A DNA stretch of 6,521 nt, from positions 1 to 6,521 of the forward strand of contig JALWTZ010000204.1 in NCBI GenBank assembly GCA_026993285.1, written 5' to 3'. Made by a program: the position numbers and the translations under genes. Position 1 is the stretch's first letter, and every line of letters begins with the position of its first letter. This DNA is from Lysobacterales bacterium (GTDB lineage: Bacteria; Pseudomonadota; Gammaproteobacteria; Xanthomonadales; S139-57). Shown here piece by piece: positions 1 through 5,996 of the stretch. The notes under the pieces are model-generated. The model searched no databases, had not been told where the DNA came from, and worked only from the letters and a program-made list of their open reading frames with translations.

Positions 1-107
1 GTGGTGCGATCACCTTCGGCGTTTTCAATTACCTTGGGCTTGCCACCTTCCATCACCGCTACGCAGGAGTTGGTGGTTCCCAGGTCAATTCCAATAATCT
101 TTCCCAT
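1..107 (-). CDS. dnaK: DnaK (Hsp70 chaperone), N-terminal fragment cut by the window edge
   Basis: Only the first 35 codons and two bases lie in the window; the gene continues off the left edge. The translation starts MGKIIGIDLGTTNSC and continues VAVMEGGKPKVIEN, which is the phosphate-1 loop of the actin-like ATPase domain and the first Hsp70 family signature (D8, G10-T11-T12). DnaK is the cytoplasmic ATP-dependent chaperone that works with DnaJ and GrpE. The ATG at 105-107 has a GGAG Shine-Dalgarno at 115-118, and the conserved Hsp70 N-terminus begins right at this codon, so the start is secure. It lies 88 bp downstream of grpE on the same strand and has its own heat-shock promoter in that gap. 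dnaJ would be expected further on, outside the window; that is inference. Confidence 0.97.
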   Translation of the reverse strand, partial: MGKIIGIDLGTTNSCVAVMEGGKPKVIENAEGDRT

Positions 108-150
108 GGCAGTTCTCCAGAATTTGGTCAGTTTTTCAGTCTGTTACCCA

Positions 151-178
151 AGATTGGGGCAGATATTCCGTTTTCAAG
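151..178 (-). promoter_or_regulatory. Sigma-32 (RpoH) type heat-shock promoter of dnaK
   Basis: Read on the minus strand, there is a perfect CTTGAAA -35 element (172-178), preceded by extra C residues (CCCCTTGAAA) as in strong RpoH promoters. A 13-nt spacer follows, then CCCAATCT (151-158), which matches the CCCCATNT -10 consensus at 7 of 8 positions. Transcription would start near 143-145 and leave a leader of about 37 nt before the dnaK ATG. The element lies inside the grpE-dnaK gap, so dnaK could be induced independently of the upstream grpE promoter. It uses the same spacer as the grpE promoter in this window. Confidence 0.8.
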
Positions 179-195
179 GGGCTTTTCGCGCGGAT

Positions 196-759
196 TCAGG
201 GCTTGCGGGTCACGATGACCTGCGCAGGACGCACCAGCCGCCCGTTGAGGCGGTAACCCTTGCGGATCACCTGTTGCACGGTATTGGGTTCATGTTCCTC
301 GGAAGGAATCATGGTCATGGCCTCGTGGTGTTCCGGGTCGAATTTCTCACCCATAGGATCCAGTTCTTCCAGCCCGTACTTGCTCAGCACCTGATGCAGC
401 TGCCGGTGCGTGAGTTCCGTGCCTTCGCGAATCTGTTCCAGCACGTTGTCACCGCTTTCCAGGGCTTCCAGCCCCTTTTCCAGGCTGTCCACCACCGCCA
501 GCAAGTCGTTCATGAACTTTTCCAGGGCGTATTTGTGAGCATTTTCCACATCACGGGCGGTGCGACGGCGCAGGTTGTCCATTTCTGCGGCCAGGCGCAG
601 CTTGTCTTCCTCGCATCGGGCCAGTTTTTCCGCCCATTGCGTTTCTTCCGCAGGCTGTTCTTGCCCTTCATTCATTTCGGTTTCGCCGGCCTGTTCATCG
701 GTCAGGTCCAGATGTTCTTCAGCAGGTTCCTGCTGATTCGGGTTTTGTGGTTTTTCCAT
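196..759 (-). CDS. grpE: GrpE, nucleotide-exchange factor of DnaK
   Basis: A 187-residue protein, close to the usual 180-200 for GrpE. GrpE is a cytoplasmic dimer that releases ADP from DnaK and restarts the chaperone cycle. Residues 1-40 are acidic, Gln/Glu-rich and probably disordered. Residues about 40-105 form the long dimerising helix with the typical AEMDNLRRR segment (58-66). Residues about 130-187 form the beta domain that contacts DnaK, with the family signature from FDPEHHEAM (140-148) to KGYRLNGRLVRPAQVIV (167-183). I chose the ATG at 757-759 because GGGGA (768-772) lies 8 nt upstream. An in-frame ATG at 784-786 falls at the predicted transcription start of the sigma-32 promoter and could not have a ribosome site. 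Cys49 in the helix is the only cysteine. dnaK follows 88 bp downstream. Confidence 0.97.
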   Translation of the reverse strand: MEKPQNPNQQEPAEEHLDLTDEQAGETEMNEGQEQPAEETQWAEKLARCEEDKLRLAAEMDNLRRRTARDVENAHKYALEKFMNDLLAVVDSLEKGLEALESGDNVLEQIREGTELTHRQLHQVLSKYGLEELDPMGEKFDPEHHEAMTMIPSEEHEPNTVQQVIRKGYRLNGRLVRPAQVIVTRKP

Positions 760-790
760 GATTGAATTCCCCAAATGGCACTGCATGGCT

Positions 791-818
791 ATATGGTGCC
801 GGCTCCTGCCTTTTCAAG
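791..818 (-). promoter_or_regulatory. Sigma-32 (RpoH) type heat-shock promoter of grpE
   Basis: On the minus strand a perfect CTTGAAA -35 (812-818) is followed by a 13-nt spacer and CACCATAT (791-798), a 7/8 match to the CCCCATNT -10. The predicted start near 783-785 leaves a leader of about 25 nt that carries the GGGGA ribosome site. The -35 overlaps a short perfect inverted repeat, GCCTT-TTC-AAGGC (808-820), which may be chance or an operator. The spacing and neighbouring gene agree with the known RpoH control of grpE. Confidence 0.82.
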
Positions 819-864
819 GCGTACAGGGAAAAAATCACCGCCCGACCGTAAAAGTGCCCCGGAT

Positions 865-885
865 ATCCGCCCGTTGCTGGCGGAT
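865..885. repeat. Perfect inverted repeat, 7-bp arms with 7-bp spacer, in the grpE-recN control region
   Basis: ATCCGCC (865-871), 7 bp, then GGCGGAT (879-885), all arm positions paired. The left arm overlaps a perfect 10-bp palindrome CGGATATCCG (860-869). The repeat lies 26 bp upstream of the candidate recN -10, where an activator or repressor dimer could bind. No protein is known to me for this sequence. A role as operator is inference; no U-tract follows, so it is not a terminator. Confidence 0.5.
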
Positions 886-910
886 TCCCCCATTTTTCGG
901 GCACAGGGGT

Positions 911-916
911 TAGAAT
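911..916 (+). promoter_or_regulatory. Candidate -10 element for recN
   Basis: TAGAAT matches the TATAAT consensus at 5 of 6 positions. It would start transcription near 922-924, giving a leader of about 55 nt. No convincing -35 hexamer sits 16-18 bp upstream (that stretch is CCCCAT-like), so a promoter here would be weak or activator-dependent. It is the best -10 candidate I see between 840 and 960, but a match this short is expected by chance. Confidence 0.3.
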
Positions 917-930
917 GGGCCGTTGCAGGT

Positions 931-951
931 TGCCGTAGTTTGATTACGGCA
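931..951. repeat. Perfect inverted repeat, 7-bp arms with 7-bp spacer, in the recN leader
   Basis: TGCCGTA (931-937), spacer GTTTGAT, then TACGGCA (945-951), all arm positions paired. It has the same 7-7-7 layout as the repeat at 865-885, but different arm sequences. If recN transcription starts near 923, this is a short leader hairpin ending 14 nt before the ribosome site. As DNA it could be an operator downstream of the promoter. It lacks a U-tract, so it is not a terminator. Confidence 0.5.
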
Positions 952-965
952 TCCGCTGCCAATCA

Positions 966-972
966 AGGGAGG
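966..972 (+). promoter_or_regulatory. Ribosome binding site of recN
   Basis: AGGGAGG is a near-perfect anti-16S match 5 nt before the ATG at 978. It fixes the recN start at the conserved MLRELHIQN N-terminus. Confidence 0.85.
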
Positions 973-977
973 CGAAC

Positions 978-2651
978 ATGCTGCGCGAGCTGCACATCCA
1001 GAACCTTGCCCTCATCGACCAGCTGGATCTGGAACTGGAGGGCGGTCTTTCCGTATTCACCGGTGAAACCGGGGCGGGCAAGTCCATTCTGATGAATGCC
1101 ATCGGGCTGTTGATGGGTGACCGGGCAGACAGTGGCCTGGTTCGGCACAGCAGCGCACGGGCGGAAGTGGCTGCTGATTTTGATCTTGGTAAGCTGCCAC
1201 TGGTACAGGAGTGGCTGGAGCGCAGCGAACTGGACAGTGATGGCGAGTGCCAGATTCGCCGCACCATCTCCCCGGAAGGCCGCTCCAAGGCCTATGTCAA
1301 TGGCCGGCCCGTGCCGGTACAAACCCTCAAGCAGCTGGGGGAAATGCTGCTGGAAGTCCACGGCCAGCATGAACACCAGAAGCTGATGCGTTCCGAACAG
1401 CAATTGATGTTGCTGGATGGATTTGCCGGTATTCAGGAACAGGTGAAAGACCTGTTTAACCGTTATCGTCACTGGCGCAATCTGGAACGCGAACGGGAGC
1501 AGATCGACAGCCAGAGTGGCGAGAATGTCTTTCAGTTGCAGCTGTTGCGTTATCAGGTCAAGGAACTGGAGGAATTCAATCTCAACCGGGAGGAACTGGA
1601 CCAGCTGCATGCGGATCTGAAAAAACTGGCTCATGCCGACGAGACCATCCGCCACGCGGCCCAGGCCGCGGAGCTGCTCGATTCCGACAACCAGCCCGCC
1701 GCCCTCTCGGCTCTGAGCCAGGCCCATCAGCACATCATCGAGCTGCTGGATGTGGATTCCCGTTTTGCCGAGGCTGGCGAGCTGCTCAACAACGCCCTGA
1801 TCCAGGCCCAGGAAGCCCAGCAGATCCTGCGCCGCTCACTGGGCCAGCTGGAATCCGACCCCGAAAGGCTGGCGGAGGTGGAACAACGCCTCAACCAGGC
1901 AGCGGACCTGGCCCGCAAGCATCAGGTGACCGTGGACGAGCTGCCGGAACACTTGCAGATTTTGCAGAAAGAGCTGGCCGATCTGGAAGATGCCGGCAAC
2001 CGGCTGGAAAAACTGACCGAGGAAATCAGAACCGCCCGCAAGGCCTATCTGGAGCTGGCCACGGATGTCAGCGCCTGGCGGGCGGATGCCGCGCCGCGAC
2101 TGGCCAAGGTGGTCAATCGCCACATTCGTGAACTGGGCATGCCGGAAGCCACTCTGGAAGTGCTGCTGCATCCGCGCCCGGACGACCAGCCAGCCGCCAC
2201 CGGGCTGGAAAAGGTGGAATTCCTGTTCAGCGCCAATCCCGGTCATCCGCCGCAGGCACTGGCCAAGGTGGCTTCCGGGGGTGAACTGTCCCGCCTGGGC
2301 CTGGCCATCAAGATGGCCACTCTGGAACAGGATCAGGTGCCCACACTGATCTTCGATGAGGTGGATACCGGTATTGGCGGTAGCGTGGCCAGCAAGGTCG
2401 GCCAGATGCTGCACCAGCTGGGCAACGCGCATCAAGTCTTCTGTGTCACCCATCAGCCACAGGTAGCCGGGCAGGGTCATCACCATTTTGTAGTCAGCAA
2501 GGCGGTGGATGACTCCGGAAAGACCACCACCCGTATCCAGCAACTGGACGAGCACCAGCGCATTGATGAACTGTCGCGCATGATGTCCGGGGACAAGGTT
2601 TCGGAACATACCCGTGGTCTGGCGCGGGAATTGATGGGCACTCAACGCTGA
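978..2651 (+). CDS. recN: RecN, SMC-like DNA double-strand break repair ATPase
   Basis: A full-length 557-residue RecN (E. coli RecN is 553). RecN is a cytoplasmic SMC-family ATPase that acts early in recombinational repair of double-strand breaks. Residues 1-10 (MLRELHIQNL) are the typical N-terminal strand. Walker A is GETGAGKS (29-36). The middle, roughly residues 150-360, is rich in Glu, Gln, Leu and Lys and forms the short coiled-coil arms expected of RecN. The C-terminal half-site carries the ABC signature ASGGELSR (432-439), Walker B TLIFDEVD (456-463, with D460 and catalytic E461) and the H-loop histidine 492 in VTHQPQVA. All ATPase motifs are intact. It is transcribed divergently from grpE and converges on the chemoreceptor gene across 24 bp, so it appears monocistronic. 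SOS control is known in relatives, but no canonical LexA box is visible here. Confidence 0.97.
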   Translation: MLRELHIQNLALIDQLDLELEGGLSVFTGETGAGKSILMNAIGLLMGDRADSGLVRHSSARAEVAADFDLGKLPLVQEWLERSELDSDGECQIRRTISPEGRSKAYVNGRPVPVQTLKQLGEMLLEVHGQHEHQKLMRSEQQLMLLDGFAGIQEQVKDLFNRYRHWRNLEREREQIDSQSGENVFQLQLLRYQVKELEEFNLNREELDQLHADLKKLAHADETIRHAAQAAELLDSDNQPAALSALSQAHQHIIELLDVDSRFAEAGELLNNALIQAQEAQQILRRSLGQLESDPERLAEVEQRLNQAADLARKHQVTVDELPEHLQILQKELADLEDAGNRLEKLTEEIRTARKAYLELATDVSAWRADAAPRLAKVVNRHIRELGMPEATLEVLLHPRPDDQPAATGLEKVEFLFSANPGHPPQALAKVASGGELSRLGLAIKMATLEQDQVPTLIFDEVDTGIGGSVASKVGQMLHQLGNAHQVFCVTHQPQVAGQGHHHFVVSKAVDDSGKTTTRIQQLDEHQRIDELSRMMSGDKVSEHTRGLARELMGTQR

Positions 2652-2675
2652 ATTGCCACGGGTTTCTGCCGGGGT

Positions 2676-4634
2676 TCAATCCATGAACTGGCCCACCTGC
2701 TGGCCCAGCTCCTCGGCCAGACGACTGAATTCATCACCGGCCACACCCGCCTGACGGGCCTGCTCGGCCATCTGCTGCACCAGCTCCACAAAACCACCCA
2801 GTTCATCGGCCACCTGGCGGGCATTGTCGGCATGGTCCGTGGACACATCCAGCACCTTGCGGTTACTGCCCAGAATCTGGCCGATTCCACTCTGAATGGT
2901 CTGCAGCGCCTGTTCCGCCTCGGTGGCCCGCTGGCTGGTGCGCCGGGCTTCCGTGTGGCTGGACTGGATGACCTGCACGGCATCGTCTACCTGCCGGCAG
3001 AGCTGGTCGATACGCTGCTGGATTTCATCGGCTTGTTCCTGCACCCGGATGGCCAGCCCGCGTACCTCGTCGGCCACCACGGCAAAACCGCGCCCGGCCT
3101 CGCCGGCCCGGGCCGCCTCGATGGCCGCATTCAGCGCCAGCATATTGGTTTGCTCGTTGATCTGGCGTATGACCTGGACGATCTCGGCAATGCGCCGGCT
3201 GCTTTCCGAAAGCGCCTCCACTTCTTCCGCCACCTGGCTGCTCTGGCTGGAAATGGTCTGGATGCCCTGAATGGTCTGTGCGATTACCGCTCCGCCTTCT
3301 TTCACTTCCGATGAGACCTGGTCTGCGGCCTGGGTGGCATCATCAGCCAACCGGCCAATCTGCATCATGCCCTGGGCCAGCTGGTCGATGGTGCCGGAAA
3401 TCTGCTCCACCCGCTGCTGCCCGTCATCGGCCATGACCTCGGTTTCGTGGGTGACCTGTTTCAGCCGGGCGGAAGCATCCACCAGATTGCGAGTGGAACC
3501 CACCACCTGACTGACCAGAGTACGAATATTGCTGGAAAAAATATTGAAGGCCCGACCCAGGGCACCGAATTCATCCTTGCTGCTGTCATCCAGCCGGGTG
3601 GAGAGATTGCCCTCGTCGGCCGCGGCCTGCATGGCCCGCAGCAACTGCCACAAAGGATGAAGAATGGTCAGTCGGCTCAGAAGAATGATCAATACCAGCA
3701 CGGCGCTGACCACCACCACGGCCAGCAACAACAGGTTGGAGGCAAAGGCCAGATTTTCCACCGCTGCCTGGCCATTTTCATCGACCTGCTTGCGAATCTG
3801 CCGGTTCAGTTCATTCAACTCCTGTGACATGGCCTTGAACAAGGGCATGATGTCATGACGGCTCAGGTAAAGATCCTGGCGCCATTGCTCACTGGAATGG
3901 GCCTGGTGAATGCGAGCCGTACTTTCACGGTAGGCAGAGAGTTTCTCGCTGATAACCGCAAGTGCGTCCTCTTCTTCGAAATCCAAATCCTTTTTCTTGC
4001 TCCAAGCATCGATTTTTTTGGCAAAATTATCCAAACCGGCCTGAAAGTCTCCCCATACCTGTTCATTGCGATTGAAAAGATAGGCACGCAGATCCGTCAG
4101 GGCACGGCGCCAGTCATCACCAGCACGCAGGGCACGCATTTCGTCCACATCGGCAAGAATCTGCAACTGGCCGGAAATCTCCCGTGCCAGGGGTGCCGCC
4201 TCCTGATTGGCGATGGCCATGCCGGGCATGTTCAGTGTCGGCTGGGACAGCAGCGGGCGAACCTGTTCTGCCAGACCACGCAGTGCCTCCAGTTTTTGCC
4301 GCAGGCTCTCACCGTGCTCGGCCAGGCCCTCCGGCCATTGAATCTGCTGTAGTGTCTGTTCTGCCTGGCTCAGTGACCGTTCGATGTCCTCCTGCAAACC
4401 GGGGTCGGATACCATCAACGAAAGAATCAGATCTGCAACGGCTTCATCCAGTGCCTCGGCCAGTTGAGATGTACTCGACAACAGGGGAAGGTTTTGTTCA
4501 ACAATCTGTTCAGTCTGTACCTCAACCTTGTGGTTGACCCACCAGGACAAGGAACCGCCAATCAGCATCATCAGCAACAAAAAACCAAACAGCAGATTCA
4601 GTCTTTGCCCTACGGGAATATCGCGTATTCGCAT
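2676..4634 (-). CDS. Methyl-accepting chemotaxis protein with large helical periplasmic sensor
   Basis: A 652-residue inner-membrane chemoreceptor that would signal through CheW and CheA to the flagellar motor. Order of parts: short cytoplasmic tail; transmembrane helix 1 (about 12-33); periplasmic ligand domain of about 265 residues (34-297); transmembrane helix 2 (about 298-321, LLLLAVVVVSAVLVLII); HAMP (about 325-378, with the DEFGALGRAFN segment at 354-364); and the methyl-accepting coiled coil to the end. The signalling tip is the highly conserved QTNMLALNAAIEAARAGE (495-512) followed by GRGFAVVADEVRGLA (514-528). The sensor is mostly amphipathic helix and matches the size of helical bimodular (HBM) sensors, which is my inference; the ligand is unknown. 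No NWETF-type CheR/CheB tether is present at the C-terminus (EELGQQVGQFMD). The start has GGAG at 4640-4643. A FliA-type promoter lies upstream. The sensor-coding part is locally AT-rich compared with the tip-coding part. Confidence 0.94.
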   Translation of the reverse strand: MRIRDIPVGQRLNLLFGFLLLMMLIGGSLSWWVNHKVEVQTEQIVEQNLPLLSSTSQLAEALDEAVADLILSLMVSDPGLQEDIERSLSQAEQTLQQIQWPEGLAEHGESLRQKLEALRGLAEQVRPLLSQPTLNMPGMAIANQEAAPLAREISGQLQILADVDEMRALRAGDDWRRALTDLRAYLFNRNEQVWGDFQAGLDNFAKKIDAWSKKKDLDFEEEDALAVISEKLSAYRESTARIHQAHSSEQWRQDLYLSRHDIMPLFKAMSQELNELNRQIRKQVDENGQAAVENLAFASNLLLLAVVVVSAVLVLIILLSRLTILHPLWQLLRAMQAAADEGNLSTRLDDSSKDEFGALGRAFNIFSSNIRTLVSQVVGSTRNLVDASARLKQVTHETEVMADDGQQRVEQISGTIDQLAQGMMQIGRLADDATQAADQVSSEVKEGGAVIAQTIQGIQTISSQSSQVAEEVEALSESSRRIAEIVQVIRQINEQTNMLALNAAIEAARAGEAGRGFAVVADEVRGLAIRVQEQADEIQQRIDQLCRQVDDAVQVIQSSHTEARRTSQRATEAEQALQTIQSGIGQILGSNRKVLDVSTDHADNARQVADELGGFVELVQQMAEQARQAGVAGDEFSRLAEELGQQVGQFMD

Positions 4635-4698
4635 GGCTACTCCAGTATATTCTTCTGGGGGTCACCTCACTACCAAAACGGCGACACCTCTGGTCAGG

Positions 4699-4725
4699 CT
4701 ATCGTCCTTTCCGCGTTGAACTTGA
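4699..4725 (-). promoter_or_regulatory. FliA (sigma-28) type flagellar/chemotaxis promoter of the chemoreceptor gene
   Basis: On the minus strand TCAAGTTC (4718-4725) is followed by 11 nt and GACGATAG (4699-4706). These fit the sigma-28 elements TAAAGTTT/TCAAGTTT and GCCGATAA (6 of 8 in the -10, including the CGATA core) at the right spacing. The predicted start near 4690 leaves a leader of about 55 nt before the ATG at 4634. The promoter sits in the 167-bp gap downstream of flgL (4635-4801). I see no strong terminator in that gap, so readthrough from flgL may add to expression. Confidence 0.72.
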
Positions 4726-4801
4726 GTGTTTTTGGGCAGAATGACACGGTCACCATCTGGCTGGCAAACCGAAAAGTGTGGGCATGCGGGGAGCTGAGTT
4801 T

Positions 4802-5995
4802 TTACAGATAATTGAACAGCGACAGGTTCTGGATGCGGGCAAAGCTTTGCTGGGCCGCCTGCAGGGCGATGCTCTGCAACTGGAAGCGGGAAGTAGCCTC
4901 GGCGTAATCCAGGTCTTCAAACTCGGCGATGGCCGTTTGCAGGTAGACGGTCAAGTCCTCCTGCACGAACTGCTCCACTTCCGCCGCGTTGGCCCGGCCA
5001 CCGACCCGGGATTCGGTGCGGGTGAGGTTGTCCAGGCCCTGGTCCAGGCTGTCCAGCAGGGCATTGTAGCGGCTGAAGAACTGCCCCTGGTCCGCCGGAG
5101 TGATCACCGGCGTCTGGAACAGGTCCACAAAACCCTGATAGGTATCGAACAGGCTCTGGTTCACGCTGGCATCAATGGTGAACACATCCCCGGCCGCCGG
5201 CGCGCCGGTAACCTGCACGGTGATGCCGTTGAAGGCGATGTCCTGCCCCGGTGTGTACGTGCCATTGGTAACCAGCACGGCGGCACTGTCACGCACTTCC
5301 CAGGTGGTGGGGCTGGTGAAGGTGAGGGTGTAGTTGTCCGGCACCCAGGCGGAAAGATCGGTCACCGTGCCCGGCACGATGATGCCGCTGCCGGTGTTGG
5401 TGGAGTCGGCGCCGGTAACAAAGACGCCGTTGCCATTGGCAATGTCCATGAACACCGCGCTGCCGGGGTCGCCATTGGCAAGGGTGCGGCTGGCGCTGAC
5501 CTGAATTTCCCGCTGGTCGGTATTGCCGTTGTAAACAAAACCACCGGGCACGCGGGCAAAGGGTTCGGTATCGGTGCGTGTGCCGGAGAAGATGTACTCA
5601 CCATCGGCATCACGGGTATTGGCCAGCCCCAGCAGGTCGCTGAGCAGTTCGTTCATTTCCGCGGCGATGGCCTGCCGGCCGATGCCGTCCTGGGTGTCGG
5701 AACCGCCCTGCACCGCCAGTTCGCGGAAGCGTTGCAGGTTGTTCACCGCGTTTTGCAACACCGAGTCTTCCAGTTGCAGGCGGGAAACCAGCAGCTTGCT
5801 GTTGTCCAGATATTGCCGCGAAGTTTCCAGACCTTCCTTCAGCTCCTGGATGCGCATGGCGCCGGCTGGATCATCCGAAGGCTGGTTGATGCGCTTGCCG
5901 GTGGCCAGCTGCAACTGGGTGAAGGCCAGCTTGCTCTGCTGGTTGAGCATGCCCTGCACGCCCTGGGAAAAGATTTGCTGGGTGGAGATGCGCAT
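4802..5995 (-). CDS. flgL: FlgL (HAP3), hook-filament junction protein
   Basis: A 397-residue flagellin-family protein that forms, with FlgK, the junction between hook and filament. It is exported by the flagellar type III apparatus, so no signal peptide is expected or seen. The N-terminal D0/D1 helices are typical: MRISTQQIFSQGVQGML, then LATGKRINQPSDDPAGA (30-46). The C-terminal D1/D0 helix (about 320-397) ends FARIQNLSLFNYL. The middle (about 130-280) is the surface-exposed domain and contains a Gly/Thr/Asp-rich beta module (about 221-275) that resembles one in the neighbouring FlgK. Enteric FlgL is about 317 residues, so this one is about 80 longer, mostly in that region. Its ATG comes 1 bp after the flgK stop, with a perfect AGGAGG site, so translation is probably coupled. 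Confidence 0.95.
   Translation of the reverse strand: MRISTQQIFSQGVQGMLNQQSKLAFTQLQLATGKRINQPSDDPAGAMRIQELKEGLETSRQYLDNSKLLVSRLQLEDSVLQNAVNNLQRFRELAVQGGSDTQDGIGRQAIAAEMNELLSDLLGLANTRDADGEYIFSGTRTDTEPFARVPGGFVYNGNTDQREIQVSASRTLANGDPGSAVFMDIANGNGVFVTGADSTNTGSGIIVPGTVTDLSAWVPDNYTLTFTSPTTWEVRDSAAVLVTNGTYTPGQDIAFNGITVQVTGAPAAGDVFTIDASVNQSLFDTYQGFVDLFQTPVITPADQGQFFSRYNALLDSLDQGLDNLTRTESRVGGRANAAEVEQFVQEDLTVYLQTAIAEFEDLDYAEATSRFQLQSIALQAAQQSFARIQNLSLFNYL
5171..5335 (-). other. Beta module in FlgL shared with FlgK
   Basis: FlgL residues 221-275 start NYTLTF and contain YTPGQDIAFNGI and GAPAAGDVFTI. Over the 28-residue core from YTPG to the end, 17 positions are identical to the FlgK segment encoded at 6339-6488 and no gap is needed. 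The pattern YTPG-x2-IA-x-NGI-x5-G-x-PAAGD-x-FT is shared. The module lies in the variable, surface-exposed part of FlgL. Confidence 0.75.
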
Positions 5996-5996
5996 G

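Noticed and set aside
1..765. 254-codon open frame on the plus strand over dnaK and grpE
   Set aside because: Antisense shadow; Phe/His-rich product with no recognisable domain, covering two well-supported genes and their promoters.
784..786. Alternative upstream start for grpE
   Set aside because: It falls at the predicted transcription start of the sigma-32 promoter and has no ribosome site, whereas the ATG at 757-759 has GGGGA at a good distance.
808..820. Small inverted repeat GCCTT-TTC-AAGGC over the grpE -35
   Set aside because: Five-bp arms, and part of one arm is dictated by the CTTGAAA element itself; not enough to call an operator.
963..2645. Long minus-strand open frames (256 and 269 codons) across recN
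   Set aside because: Mirror-image frames of a recN gene whose Walker A, signature, Walker B and H-loop are all intact on the plus strand.
2652..2680. Possible stem between ATTG (2652-2655) and CAAT (2677-2680) in the recN-receptor gap
   Set aside because: Four AT-rich pairs with mismatches inside and no U-tract; not a terminator.
3855..4352. 165-codon plus-strand open frame inside the chemoreceptor sensor region
   Set aside because: No ribosome site or family resemblance; the minus-strand receptor frame is continuous through it.
4660..4754. GGTCACC occurring twice (4660-4666 and 4748-4754) around the FliA promoter
   Set aside because: A 7-bp near-palindrome repeated twice is weak evidence; no further shared flanking bases are seen.
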